Source of the DNA: Pseudofrankia coriaricola
Lineage (GTDB): Bacteria; Actinomycetota; Actinomycetes; Frankiales; Frankiaceae
Reading direction: 5' to 3'
NCBI RefSeq assembly: GCF_001854805.1
Contig: NZ_MBLO01000242.1
Span: 1-54,701, forward strand
Length of the DNA stretch: 54,701 nt
The translations under genes and the position numbers were made by a program. Numbering within the stretch: position 1 is the stretch's first letter; each line of letters starts with the position of its first letter. Below, in pieces: positions 15,864 to 23,428 of this stretch. The notes below the pieces were generated by a model. It worked only from the letters and a program-made list of their open reading frames with translations, was not told where the DNA came from and did not search any database.

Positions 15864-16880
15864 ATGACCATGAACGGTACTGATCTCGCGGCCATGCACG
15901 CTGAGCTGCGCTCGCTCGCTCGCGGGCGTGGCCTGCGGTCCGCGAACCTCGACGCCAGGACCGGGCCATTGCTGCGCCGCTATGCCGCCCTCGGTGACCT
16001 GTCCGGCGGCCCGTTGCGGTCCCGGATGGTGAGCTGGCTCGGTGAGTGGCTGGGGGCACTTCCGGAGGATCTGCGCCTGGTCGCCGGCGTGTCCCTCGGG
16101 GTGGACCCGCGAGCCGGCCACCGGCTGCTGACGGAGCGGCTCAGCTGGCTCGCCGTCGAGTTCGAGCGGGATCCGCGTACCTTGCGCCGCCGCGGCCAGG
16201 AGGCCTTCCGGCTGCTGGCGGAGATGATTATCGCCGGCGGCGGCCAGAACGGTGGCGGCCAGGTGCGCGGCGGGCAGGAGGCGCGCCGCCGGGAGGCGGC
16301 CGCGGCGCCGGACCCGGCCGGCGGGACGGCCGGCTGGTACGTGGAGCGGGTGTGGGCGCTGATGCGGCTCGACGCGCCCACGCCCGAGCTGCTGGAGTCG
16401 AGGCGGATCGTCGCCGTCGAGGACGGGCTGAGAGAGGTGGCCCTGTCGATGAGCCTGCCTCGCCCGCCCGACGCGCCTCCGAGCCCTCGCGACCTCGGCG
16501 TGGACGTGATGTTCGGCGGCCGGATCGTCCGGGTCGACCGGCGGGGCGACACGCTCTTCTCCCCGGTGCTGCGGCTGCCTCACCCACTGGGCGCCGAGGA
16601 GCGGCACGAGTTCGGGTGCGTGTGGCGGGTGCCGCCGGGGCAGCCGATGGTGCCGCACTACGCGATGAACCCGACGATCCGCTGCGACGCGCTGGACCTG
16701 CGGGTACGGTTCCCCGAAGGCGCCGAGCCCAAGGTGCATCGCCTGGACGGCCTGCCGCTGCGCGCGGTCGAGGATCTCGCCATCGATCTTCCGGTCGTGC
16801 CGCTGGACGGGGCGGGGGAGGTGTCGGCGCGCTTCGGCCACCTCGGCCTCGGCCTGAGCTACGGCCTGCGCTGGACCTGA
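15864..16880 (+). CDS. unknown actinobacterial protein with RTLRRR-type helical domain
   Basis: 338 residues, not assigned to a named family. Residues about 25-120 form a helical block with LPEDLRLVAGVSLGVDP, LTERLSWLAVEFERDPRTLRRRGQEAFRLLAE, a pattern I associate with uncharacterised actinobacterial proteins. After a Gly/Ala linker, residues about 145-338 look like a beta-rich domain (LDVMFGGRIVRVDRRGDTLFSP-type strands, VHRLDGLPLRAVEDLAIDLPVVPLD). There is no membrane helix. ATG at 15864 is used; ATG 15870 is possible. The frame extends upstream to 15756 without a better start. It is divergent from the coupled pair at 13332-15526. Role unknown. Confidence 0.78.
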   Translation: MTMNGTDLAAMHAELRSLARGRGLRSANLDARTGPLLRRYAALGDLSGGPLRSRMVSWLGEWLGALPEDLRLVAGVSLGVDPRAGHRLLTERLSWLAVEFERDPRTLRRRGQEAFRLLAEMIIAGGGQNGGGQVRGGQEARRREAAAAPDPAGGTAGWYVERVWALMRLDAPTPELLESRRIVAVEDGLREVALSMSLPRPPDAPPSPRDLGVDVMFGGRIVRVDRRGDTLFSPVLRLPHPLGAEERHEFGCVWRVPPGQPMVPHYAMNPTIRCDALDLRVRFPEGAEPKVHRLDGLPLRAVEDLAIDLPVVPLDGAGEVSARFGHLGLGLSYGLRWT

Positions 16881-16921
16881 ACGCCGTCCACCCAGGTGCC
16901 CCCCGCCCCCCGCCGCCGCCC

Positions 16922-16943
16922 GGCGAGCCCGGGTGGGCTCGCC
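16922..16943. terminator. bidirectional hairpin
   Basis: GGCGAGCCC and GGGCTCGCC form a 9-bp perfect stem with loop GGGT, 41 bp after the plus-strand gene and about 70 bp after the minus-strand small ORF. It fits a shared terminator. Confidence 0.7.
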
Positions 16944-17011
16944 AGACGGCCCGCGCGGTGACCGGCAGCGCCGACGTGTCGTTCCGCGCGGGCCGTGTCC
17001 GCGGGCCGGCG

Positions 17012-17185
17012 TCAGGAGGCCCGCGCCCGTCCCACGCCGGTCTGGTTCGCGTTCTTCGGCTCCTCGTTCTCGCCGCCGCTGCCGCTGCCGTCACAGCCGG
17101 CCCCGCCGCCGGCGGTGCTGACGCTGGCCGTGCCGATGCTGGCGGTCTCGGCGGTTCTCCCTGCTCCGCGCATGCTGCTGCCCAT
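17012..17185 (-). CDS. small ORF, 57 residues, unknown
   Basis: ATG at 17185 is preceded by GGGGGAG with 5-nt spacing, one of the best ribosome sites in the window. The 57 codons have G or C at the third position in about nine of ten cases and a normal lower-GC second position, as in real genes here. The product is Gly/Ser/Thr/Ala-rich in its first two thirds, with one Cys (AGGGAGCDGSGSGG), and ends in a charged tail (ENEEPKNANQTGVGRARAS). There is no signal peptide or membrane helix. I do not recognise it. A Ser/Thr/Cys-rich core recalls ribosomally made peptide precursors, but no modifying enzyme is adjacent, so that is only a possibility. Confidence 0.5.
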   Translation of the reverse strand: MGSSMRGAGRTAETASIGTASVSTAGGGAGCDGSGSGGENEEPKNANQTGVGRARAS

Positions 17186-17821
17186 CTCATCTCCCCCGTT
17201 CGCGTGCCCGGCCGGCTGTCGCGCCGGCCGGCCCGCCGCGAGCGACGGACCACGGCCGACGCCTCCCCGTACCAGGCGTCGACCGCCCCGCGCCGCGGCG
17301 TTCTCCGAAGATCCGTCGGTATGGATCTCGCCCCACCGGCGGATCTGCCGGAAGGGATCCGGAGACCCCGGCGGCGACGGCGAAGCCGTGCGGCCGGGGC
17401 ACCCGGCTGACTGGTCGTGGTGACCAGAATGCGCCCTTGGCATCGAGATGCGTGAGACAGAAATTGGACAACTCGCCACGGAAGTTGACAACTTGCCTCG
17501 GCGGGTCGCCCGGATGACGGCGACTCATCTCGACTGGACAAAAGCCGGCCACATTTCGGACAAGGTGTGTCCTGGGTGGACCGGATTAGACAAGCCGCCA
17601 TGCCCGCCCGTCGCGGCGGGCCGGCCGGCTCGCTCTACCGGTTGCTCGGTTCCATCGCATCCCCCGATCGGTTGGCGCCATCTCCGCCGTCTCCGGCGAC
17701 GCCAGTAGACCAGTCCCGCATGCCGCGGAAATGGTCGAAATACGGGGAGCGGTCAGATTCGTCCCGGGCCGTCGGCCCCGGCCGGCGGCCGGTCAGCGCG
17801 CCTGAGCCAGTACGCGTCCGG
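17186..17821. other. gene-poor region with repeat array
   Basis: These 636 bp upstream of the small minus-strand ORF and downstream of the SpoIIE gene hold no convincing gene. The segment 17440-17600 is AT-richer and carries repeated GACAA motifs. The rest shows no structure that I can support. Confidence 0.5.
17461..17593. promoter_or_regulatory. operator-like array of GACAA repeats
   Basis: Two adjacent 20-bp units (17461-17480 and 17481-17500) match at 15 of 20 positions, each with a TTG(G)ACAACT core exactly two helical turns apart. Further GGACAA or AGACAA copies lie at 17536, 17558 and 17588. The spacing and the lower GC suit a regulator-binding region, most plausibly for the small minus-strand ORF about 280 bp away. 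Confidence 0.45.
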
Positions 17822-19321
17822 TCAGCAGATCCGGGCGGCCAGGAGGCAGGCGTCGCCGTCTTGCCGGGAGCCCGCCGCGGGCTCCCGGCCCTGGGGCGGA
17901 CGGCCGCCGGACAGCTCGGCGAGCAGCGCGTCGCAGGCGGCTGTGAGCGGCGGGCCGCTGGCACCCCCCAGGTGCCCGGCACCGTTCGCGCCGGCATCCG
18001 CCAGGCGGGTGGCGAACGCCCTGGAAACGGCGGCCGCGAGAGCGTCGAGGCGCTCGGCCAGCGGCGTACCCGACCCGTCGACCAGGCCGGCCGAGTAGAA
18101 GAGGACGGTCGCGCCGACCGGCATCGTGACAGTGCTCTGCGCGTATTCGGTGCCGGCCCGCGTATCCAGGCCCCCGCCGACGCTGACACCGGGGCCGGCG
18201 CCCGGCACGGCGCCGAGCAGCGGGCCGTGCATGTCGCCGAGGAACGACACCGCGCCGTCGGGGCCGACGAGCACCGGCGGCGGATGGCCGGCGTTGCACC
18301 AGGTCAGGTGCCCGGTCGGGACGTCGAGCCGGGCCGTCACGGCCGAGGTGATCGCGCGGTGGCCGCCCGCGAACAGCACGTCCGCCAGCCGGGTGGTGAT
18401 CTCGGACGGCGGCAGGTCGAGCAGGGCATAGGCGCGGGTCGCGTGGCACAGCTCGGCCATGAGCGCGGCGGCGCCGGGGCCATGCCCGCCGACGTCGCCG
18501 ACGTCGAGGACGGCGGTGTCCGCCGAGAACGCCGTGACGTCGTACCAGTCCCCGCCGACGCGTTCGGGATCGCTCGCCGCCGCCCGCCGGGCGGCCAAGT
18601 CCAGGCCAGGCAGGACCGGGAGCCGCCTGGGCGGCAGGGACTCCCACACCGACCGCGCCGCGGCCAGCGCCACCGTGTGCTCACCCGCGGCGGACGGCGC
18701 CGGGAAGACTGCCGACAAGTCGGCATCGCCAGGCGTGGCCGCGGCCGTCCTGGGCGGAGACGGCGCGGCCGAGCCAGGCGCGCCGTCCGGGTGGTGGGCG
18801 CGGGCGTCGGCGGCGGCGGCGGCGAGCGCGCCGGGCAGCTCGTGTGCCACCGCCGCCGAGACGGTCTGGGCGAGGGCCTGCTCCAGCGCGGAGGCCAGCC
18901 CGCCCGCCATCATCTCGGTGAACGACTCGTTGATCGACTCGGTGAGCGTGTCCGTGAGCGACTCCGCCACCGCCTCACCCAGCGCCGCCGCGATGATCGC
19001 GTCCACCACGGCGCCGGAGGCTCCGACCGCCGCGCCGGTTCCGCCCGCCATGCCGCTGCCGCTCGCCGTGGCGGGATCGGTCGGCGCGGCGGCGGTCGCC
19101 CGGCCTGGCCCGCCCCCGCCCGCGGCCGAGGTGGCGCCCGCCGCCGCGGCGGCCGCCCGCTTGCCGGCCTTCTTGCCGATCTTGCCGGCGTGCTTGCCGC
19201 CGTGCCTGGCGCCGCGCGGCTTCTTCGCCGGGCCGGGCGGCGTCGCCGCCGGCCAGTCCAGGTCCGCGTTCGGGCCTCCATGGCCGGCCTTATGGGCGTT
19301 CTTGGTCGCTGCTCGTCCCAC
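17822..19321 (-). CDS. SpoIIE/PP2C-type serine phosphatase
   Basis: A 499-residue protein. The C-terminal half (about 230-495) is a SpoIIE-type PP2C domain with the metal-binding motifs GGDWYDV (about 255), LDVGDVGGHGPGAAALMAEL and TWCNAGHPPPVLV, all Asp/Gly positions kept. It would dephosphorylate an anti-anti-sigma-type serine phosphoprotein in partner-switching. The first ~220 residues are unusual: a Lys/Gly/Ala basic stretch (residues 30-60), then a predicted amphipathic helical region with regular Thr/Glu/Ser (EAVAESLTDTLTESINESF). No PAS or GAF sensor is seen. No anti-sigma kinase is in the neighbourhood. It is divergent from the DsbA-like gene, 171 bp apart. Confidence 0.9.
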   Translation of the reverse strand: MGRAATKNAHKAGHGGPNADLDWPAATPPGPAKKPRGARHGGKHAGKIGKKAGKRAAAAAAGATSAAGGGGPGRATAAAPTDPATASGSGMAGGTGAAVGASGAVVDAIIAAALGEAVAESLTDTLTESINESFTEMMAGGLASALEQALAQTVSAAVAHELPGALAAAAADARAHHPDGAPGSAAPSPPRTAAATPGDADLSAVFPAPSAAGEHTVALAAARSVWESLPPRRLPVLPGLDLAARRAAASDPERVGGDWYDVTAFSADTAVLDVGDVGGHGPGAAALMAELCHATRAYALLDLPPSEITTRLADVLFAGGHRAITSAVTARLDVPTGHLTWCNAGHPPPVLVGPDGAVSFLGDMHGPLLGAVPGAGPGVSVGGGLDTRAGTEYAQSTVTMPVGATVLFYSAGLVDGSGTPLAERLDALAAAVSRAFATRLADAGANGAGHLGGASGPPLTAACDALLAELSGGRPPQGREPAAGSRQDGDACLLAARIC

Positions 19322-19492
19322 TGCCCACTCCGGTTAAGTCGGTTTCCCGCCGACTGCCGGGATACCCGGCCCGTCCGGAGAAAACCGCGCCGCCCAGACC
19401 GGGGCGCCCCGCGCCGGGGCGTGATCGTGAGCTCCGCCCCGATCTCTCGCGGCGACGGGATTAGTTCGGGGCGCGGGCGCGATACTTCAGGC

Positions 19493-20383
19493 ATGGAACG
19501 CGTGTCGGCGGACCGGCCGGACAGCTCGTCGGCCTCTCGTTCGAACGGGGCGGCGGACTTCGCGACGGCGCTGCGCCCGGCCGTCACGCCCGAGACCTGC
19601 GCCGTGCCCACTGGCAAGGGCACCGTGCCCGGGACGGCCGCGCCGGCGGGTCCGCGGGCGCCGGATGGCGGGCTGGTGCCGTCGGCCGCGCCGGTCCGGG
19701 CGGACGAACGGCCGTCGCGGGGCGACCCGGACGCGCCGGTGGTGCTGGTCGAGTACGGGGACTTCCAGTGCCCGTACTGCGCGCAGGCGGCGCCGGTGCT
19801 GCATGAGCTGGTGGAGTCGGACGGGACGCTGGTACGGCACGAGTTCCGGCACTTCCCGGTGTTCGAGATCCATCCGTACGCGCTGACGGCGGCGCTCGCC
19901 GCCGAGGCGGCGCACGCGTATGGCCAGTTCTGGCAGATGCACGACCTGCTGTTCGCCCACCAGGACCGGCTCAAGGACATCGACCTGCGGATCCGCGCCG
20001 AGCGCCTCGGGCTCGACCCCGACCTCGTCGTCGGCGACGCGGCCCAGCCCTACGGCGACGCCGTCGAGGCGGACTACGAGCGGGGCGTAGCCGAGGGCGT
20101 GCGCGGCACCCCGACACTGTTCGTCAACGGCCAGCTGTTCCGCGGCCGCCCGGAGCTGCCGGCGCTGCGCCGCGCCGTCCGGGTGGCCGCGACGTCCGCC
20201 CTGGTGACGGCACCGCGGCCCGTGCTCTCGCCGGTGCCCGCGCTCGCGGGCCCCGCCGGGGCGCTGTTCGCGGCCGACGCCGACCCGGCGGATTCCGGGG
20301 ATTCCGGGGATCCCGCGGGCCCGGCCGCGCCGCCTGCTCCTCACCGGGTCCGCTGGCGGGCGCCCTGGGCCGCCCGCCGCTGA
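19493..20383 (+). CDS. DsbA-like thioredoxin-fold protein (CPYC)
   Basis: A 296-residue protein with a DSBA-like thioredoxin domain at about residues 70-225: VVLVEYGDFQCPYCAQAAPVL carries the CPYC redox pair (about 93-96), FRHFPVFEIHPYALTAALAAEAA follows, and GTPTLFVNGQLFRG supplies the cis-Pro loop. There is no signal peptide or membrane anchor; the first 70 residues are Pro/Ala-rich and the tail is disordered, so it probably acts in the cytoplasm. In many actinobacteria this very domain is the C-terminal extension of NhaA. Here NhaA is the next gene, convergent and 44 bp away, and lacks the domain. ATG at 19493 is used; GTG 19502 is possible, and no strong ribosome site decides. Confidence 0.88.
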   Translation: MERVSADRPDSSSASRSNGAADFATALRPAVTPETCAVPTGKGTVPGTAAPAGPRAPDGGLVPSAAPVRADERPSRGDPDAPVVLVEYGDFQCPYCAQAAPVLHELVESDGTLVRHEFRHFPVFEIHPYALTAALAAEAAHAYGQFWQMHDLLFAHQDRLKDIDLRIRAERLGLDPDLVVGDAAQPYGDAVEADYERGVAEGVRGTPTLFVNGQLFRGRPELPALRRAVRVAATSALVTAPRPVLSPVPALAGPAGALFAADADPADSGDSGDPAGPAAPPAPHRVRWRAPWAARR

Positions 20384-20427
20384 CCGCGCCGCGGCGGCTG
20401 GGGCCCTTGGCCAGCCTTTCCGGGGCG

Positions 20428-21819
20428 TCAGCTCCAGCGCGCGGGGACCGCGGGCGGGCGCCAGGGGCGGGGCGGGAGCGGCGGCGGGAGGCCTTCGCTG
20501 TTCGGGGAGCAGAGCGGCATGCGCTCGCCGAGGAAGCGCAACAGGACGCTGCCGAGGGTCGCGGCGACCAGCGAGCCGACCAGGATGCCGATCTTGGCCT
20601 GGTCGCGCAGCGCCTCGTCGTCGAACGCGAGCTGGGTGATGAACAGCGAGATCGTGAAGCCGATCCCGGCGAGCACCGACGCGCCCAGCACATGCCCATA
20701 GCGGACCTGGCCTGGCAGAACGCCCAGGCCGGTGCGCACAGCGCAGGTCGCGGCGAGCGTGATGCCGACCGCGTTGCCGAGCAGCAGCGCCACCACGACG
20801 CCGTGCGTCACCGGTGAGCTCGCCGCCGTCCGCAGCGTCTCACCGTTCAGGTGCACCCCCGCGTTCGCCAGCCCGAACAGCGGGACGACGACGAACGCGC
20901 TGACCGGGTGCAGCAGGTGCTGCAGCCGCTCGTTCGGCGCGACCGCCGCCCGCGCCGCCGACACCGCCAGCGCCGAACGCGACGCCGTCGAGTCCTCCTG
21001 CAGCGCCCGCACGAACACCGGCACGTTCTCGATCTGCTCCCGCCGGGGCGGGAACGCCGGCACCAGCAGCCCGATGAGCACCCCGGCCAGGGTCGCGTGC
21101 ACCCCCGAGGCGTGCACGGCGAGCCACAGCAGCGCCGCGGCGATCAGGTAGGGCGAGAGCTGCCAGACCCCCATCCAGCGCAGCGCGAGAATCGCCGCGA
21201 CCGCGGCGGCGGCCAGCATCAACGCCATGACATTGACATGCTTGGAGTAGAAGACGGCGACGACGGTGATCGCGCCGATGTCGTCGACGACGGCCAGGGT
21301 CAGCATGAACAGCCGCAGCCGGTCCGGGCAGCGCGGCCCGAACAGCGCGAGGATCCCGAGGACGAACGCCGTGTCGGTCGACATCGCGATGCCCCATCCG
21401 GGGCCGCCGGCGCCGGACCGGTTGAACAGCCAATACACCAGCGCCGGGGCGGCGAGCCCGCCGACCGCGCCCAGCGCCGGCACCGCCACCGACCGTCGGT
21501 CGCGCAGCTCTCCGGTCGTCGCCTCCCGGCTGATCTCCAGGCCGACGACCATGAAGAAGATCGCCATCGCGCCGTCGTTCACCCAGTCGTGCACGGTGAG
21601 CCGCAACGAGGCGCCGCCGACGGTCAGCGCCGTCGACGTCTCCCAGAAGTGCTCGTAGCTCGACGACCAGGGAGAGTTCGCCCAGAGCAGCGCGAGGACT
21701 GTGGTGCCGAGCAGCAGCACCGCGCTGCCCGCCTCGGTCGCGAGGAACTCCCGCACCGCCGGCGCCGGCCCAGGAATGCTCACCCGCAGCGCCGGCCCCG
21801 GCCGCGGCGGCGACGTCAC
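20428..21819 (-). CDS. nhaA: Na+/H+ antiporter NhaA
   Basis: About 463 residues with the NhaA fold of about twelve membrane helices. Key motifs are kept: FFMVVGLEISRE, STDTAFVLGILALFG and LAVVDDIGAITVVAVFY with the paired ion-binding Asp residues (about 177-178, equivalent to E. coli D163/D164). PLFGLANAGV and GIGFTISLFITQLAF follow near the end. It exchanges internal Na+ for external H+ for pH and salt homeostasis. The frame is open to 21969, but the GTG at 21819 gives a normal N-terminus; the extra upstream residues are Arg/Gly-rich and unlike coding sequence. No thioredoxin extension is present, unlike many actinobacterial NhaA. Confidence 0.95.
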   Translation of the reverse strand: MTSPPRPGPALRVSIPGPAPAVREFLATEAGSAVLLLGTTVLALLWANSPWSSSYEHFWETSTALTVGGASLRLTVHDWVNDGAMAIFFMVVGLEISREATTGELRDRRSVAVPALGAVGGLAAPALVYWLFNRSGAGGPGWGIAMSTDTAFVLGILALFGPRCPDRLRLFMLTLAVVDDIGAITVVAVFYSKHVNVMALMLAAAAVAAILALRWMGVWQLSPYLIAAALLWLAVHASGVHATLAGVLIGLLVPAFPPRREQIENVPVFVRALQEDSTASRSALAVSAARAAVAPNERLQHLLHPVSAFVVVPLFGLANAGVHLNGETLRTAASSPVTHGVVVALLLGNAVGITLAATCAVRTGLGVLPGQVRYGHVLGASVLAGIGFTISLFITQLAFDDEALRDQAKIGILVGSLVAATLGSVLLRFLGERMPLCSPNSEGLPPPLPPRPWRPPAVPARWS

Positions 21820-22325
21820 CGCCCACCGTCCGTAAGCCGCACCCACCGCTGCCCGAGGATCACTGCCCTCCCACCGGCAAAGCACCTCACACCGCGAACC
21901 GCCCGCTCGCTGTCGTCCACTCCCGCCCTGAGCGTATCGACTCCGCCCCAACCGGGTAGACACGTCCACCGCAGGTCATCAGCGCGAGCCCAGCCGCCGA
22001 GCACCTCGGCGAGGATCGCCGATCAGGTGTGCGGATCGGGCTTCTCTGCCTGGCTGGCGAGGATCCACGCGAGATGGAATAGGAGGCGGGGCTTAGGCGG
22101 CGGCCAGGAGGGCGGAGAAGACCGTCGACCCCCAGGCAACATCGTCACAGCGGCGAGGCTGCTCCATGGGGTGGTGGCCGGCTGTAGGTGTCCGCTGTGT
22201 TGGACCATGCGTCCGCCCCGAAAGGAGGTCGCGCGTAGCGCGACACCGGGGGTCCGGGGGTCGCCCCCCGGGGCAATATCGCGACATCGGCGAAGCCGCC
22301 CAAAGGCGGCGAGCAGGATCGGCGG
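21820..22325. other. intergenic, NhaA upstream and tRNA downstream
   Basis: 506 bp without a supported gene. It should hold the nhaA promoter near 21820-21960. The part next to the tRNA contains a cluster of hairpins (22228-22310). A short frame reading GSNPTRAT here is a tRNA shadow. Confidence 0.6.
22228..22310 (-). terminator. hairpin cluster downstream of tRNA
   Basis: Three perfect stems lie in a row: GCCGCC/GGCGGC with loop CAAA (22295-22310), CCGGGGG/CCCCCGG with a 4-nt loop (22254-22271), and GTCGCGC/GCGCGAC with loop GTA (22228-22244). The first begins 16 bp after the tRNA 3' end. They probably end the tRNA transcript. Confidence 0.6.
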
Positions 22326-22398
22326 TAGCCCGGGTGGGATTCGAACCCACACTGTCGGTGGTTTGAGCACCGTCTCTCTGCCGTTGGAGTACCGGGCC
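22326..22398 (-). tRNA. tRNA-Leu(CAA), 73 nt, short variable loop
   Basis: The minus strand folds as a cloverleaf: a 7-bp acceptor stem (GGCCCGG with CCGGGCT, one G-U at the end), a 3-bp D stem with GG in the loop, anticodon stem CGGTG/CACCG with loop CTCAAAC (anticodon CAA, reading UUG), a 5-nt variable loop ACAGT, T arm GTGGG-TTCGAAT-CCCAC and discriminator A. CCA is not encoded. Leucine tRNAs normally have a long variable arm; this one does not, although the 3-bp D stem and A73 suit a leucine tRNA. The anticodon assignment is direct; the amino acid charged is inferred. Confidence 0.85.
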
Positions 22399-22825
22399 TG
22401 GCTGGGGGAGGTACGTGGGAGGTCGCCGGGGTGAACGCGGCGTGCCGGTCGTGCGTTGATGTGCCTCGGGAGGTGCTCCCCTTGATGACTCTAGCCGGGT
22501 AGGGTGCGTTTCGACCTCTCGCCCCGCCCGTCGGGGCTCGGGCGGTATCCCGGGATCGGGCCGCGGTGTCGGTGTCAGGCACTGGCCGCGGTGGATGTGC
22601 TCCCGGCTCCGCCGTCGCCACGTCGGGTGGAGCGTGACGTCGCCGCGTGCCAGGCGGTGGCTGGCGCCCGGTGGGACCTACCCGGTTCCCGGGGCGTCGC
22701 CGCCAAACCATGACGGTGAGCTGCCGCCAACCGGACGCTGGGTGCATCCACGTGCGCCCGGTGCCGGCAGAATGGTGACGACGCCGACCGATCCCCATCG
22801 ACGCCGACCTCAGGAGAACGTCTCG
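22399..22825. other. divergent region between tRNA and ANTAR regulator
   Basis: 427 bp with no supported gene. It must hold the tRNA promoter (leftward) and the regulator promoter (rightward). A TAGAGT hexamer on the minus strand near 22490 could be the tRNA -10, but the -35 is poor, so I do not call it. Confidence 0.5.
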
Positions 22826-23428
22826 ATGAGCAGCCAGCCATCCTCGACGCCGCGCCGGGTGCTGATCGCCGAAGACGAGGCGCTGATTCGTCTCGACCTG
22901 CGCGAGATGCTGCAGGAGGAGGGCTACGAGGTCGTCGGCGAGGCCGGTGACGGCGAGATGGCCGTCGCCCTGGCCGGCAAGCTGCGCCCGGACCTGTGCA
23001 TCCTCGATGTGAAGATGCCGAAGATGGACGGCATCGAGGCCGGCGCGAAGATCGCCAAGGAGCGGATCGCCCCGGTTGTCATCCTCACCGCGTTCAGCCA
23101 GCGGGAGCTGGTCGAACGGGCGCGGGAGGCTGGCGCGATGGCGTACGTCGTGAAGCCGTTCCAGAAGAAGGACCTGCTGCCGACGATCGAGATGGCGATG
23201 AGCCGGTTCACGGAGATCGTGAGCCTGGAGGCCGAGGTCGAGGACCTGCAGGGCCGGCTGGAGGCCCGGAAGATCATCGAGCGGGCCAAGGGTGTGCTGC
23301 AGACCGAGCACAAGATGACCGAGCCGGACGCGTTCCGCTGGATTCAGCGGACCTCGATGAACCAGCGCCGCACGATGCGCGCGGTCGCCGAGGCGGTCCT
23401 TTCCGGGGAGGCCCTTCCCGGCCAGTGA
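22826..23428 (+). CDS. pdtaR: ANTAR-domain response regulator (PdtaR-like antiterminator)
   Basis: A 200-residue protein. Residues 10-125 are a receiver domain with acidic pair E16/D17, phospho-acceptor D61 (LCILDVKMPKMDG), the Thr in VVILTAF and Lys in YVVKPFQKKD. Residues about 130-190 form an ANTAR RNA-binding domain (RKIIERAKGVLQTEHKMTEPDAFRWIQRTSMNQRRTM), which binds paired hairpins in nascent RNA to prevent termination. A coiled linker (SLEAEVEDLQGRLEARK) joins them. ATG 22826 has AGGAG at 22812-22816. Its stop overlaps the GTG of the next gene, coupling it to the branched-chain amino-acid transporter genes. The sensor kinase is not in this window. The family and mechanism are well established; the target is not known. 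Confidence 0.95.
   Translation: MSSQPSSTPRRVLIAEDEALIRLDLREMLQEEGYEVVGEAGDGEMAVALAGKLRPDLCILDVKMPKMDGIEAGAKIAKERIAPVVILTAFSQRELVERAREAGAMAYVVKPFQKKDLLPTIEMAMSRFTEIVSLEAEVEDLQGRLEARKIIERAKGVLQTEHKMTEPDAFRWIQRTSMNQRRTMRAVAEAVLSGEALPGQ

Noticed and set aside
17567-20383. 938-codon plus-strand open frame ending in the DsbA-like domain
   Set aside because: Only the part from 19493 has family similarity; the first 640 codons are the complement of the SpoIIE gene and have shadow-type Arg/Gly composition.
22093-22370. Minus-strand ORFs over the tRNA (containing GSNPTRAT)
   Set aside because: The peptide is a translated tRNA T-arm, a well-known false gene.
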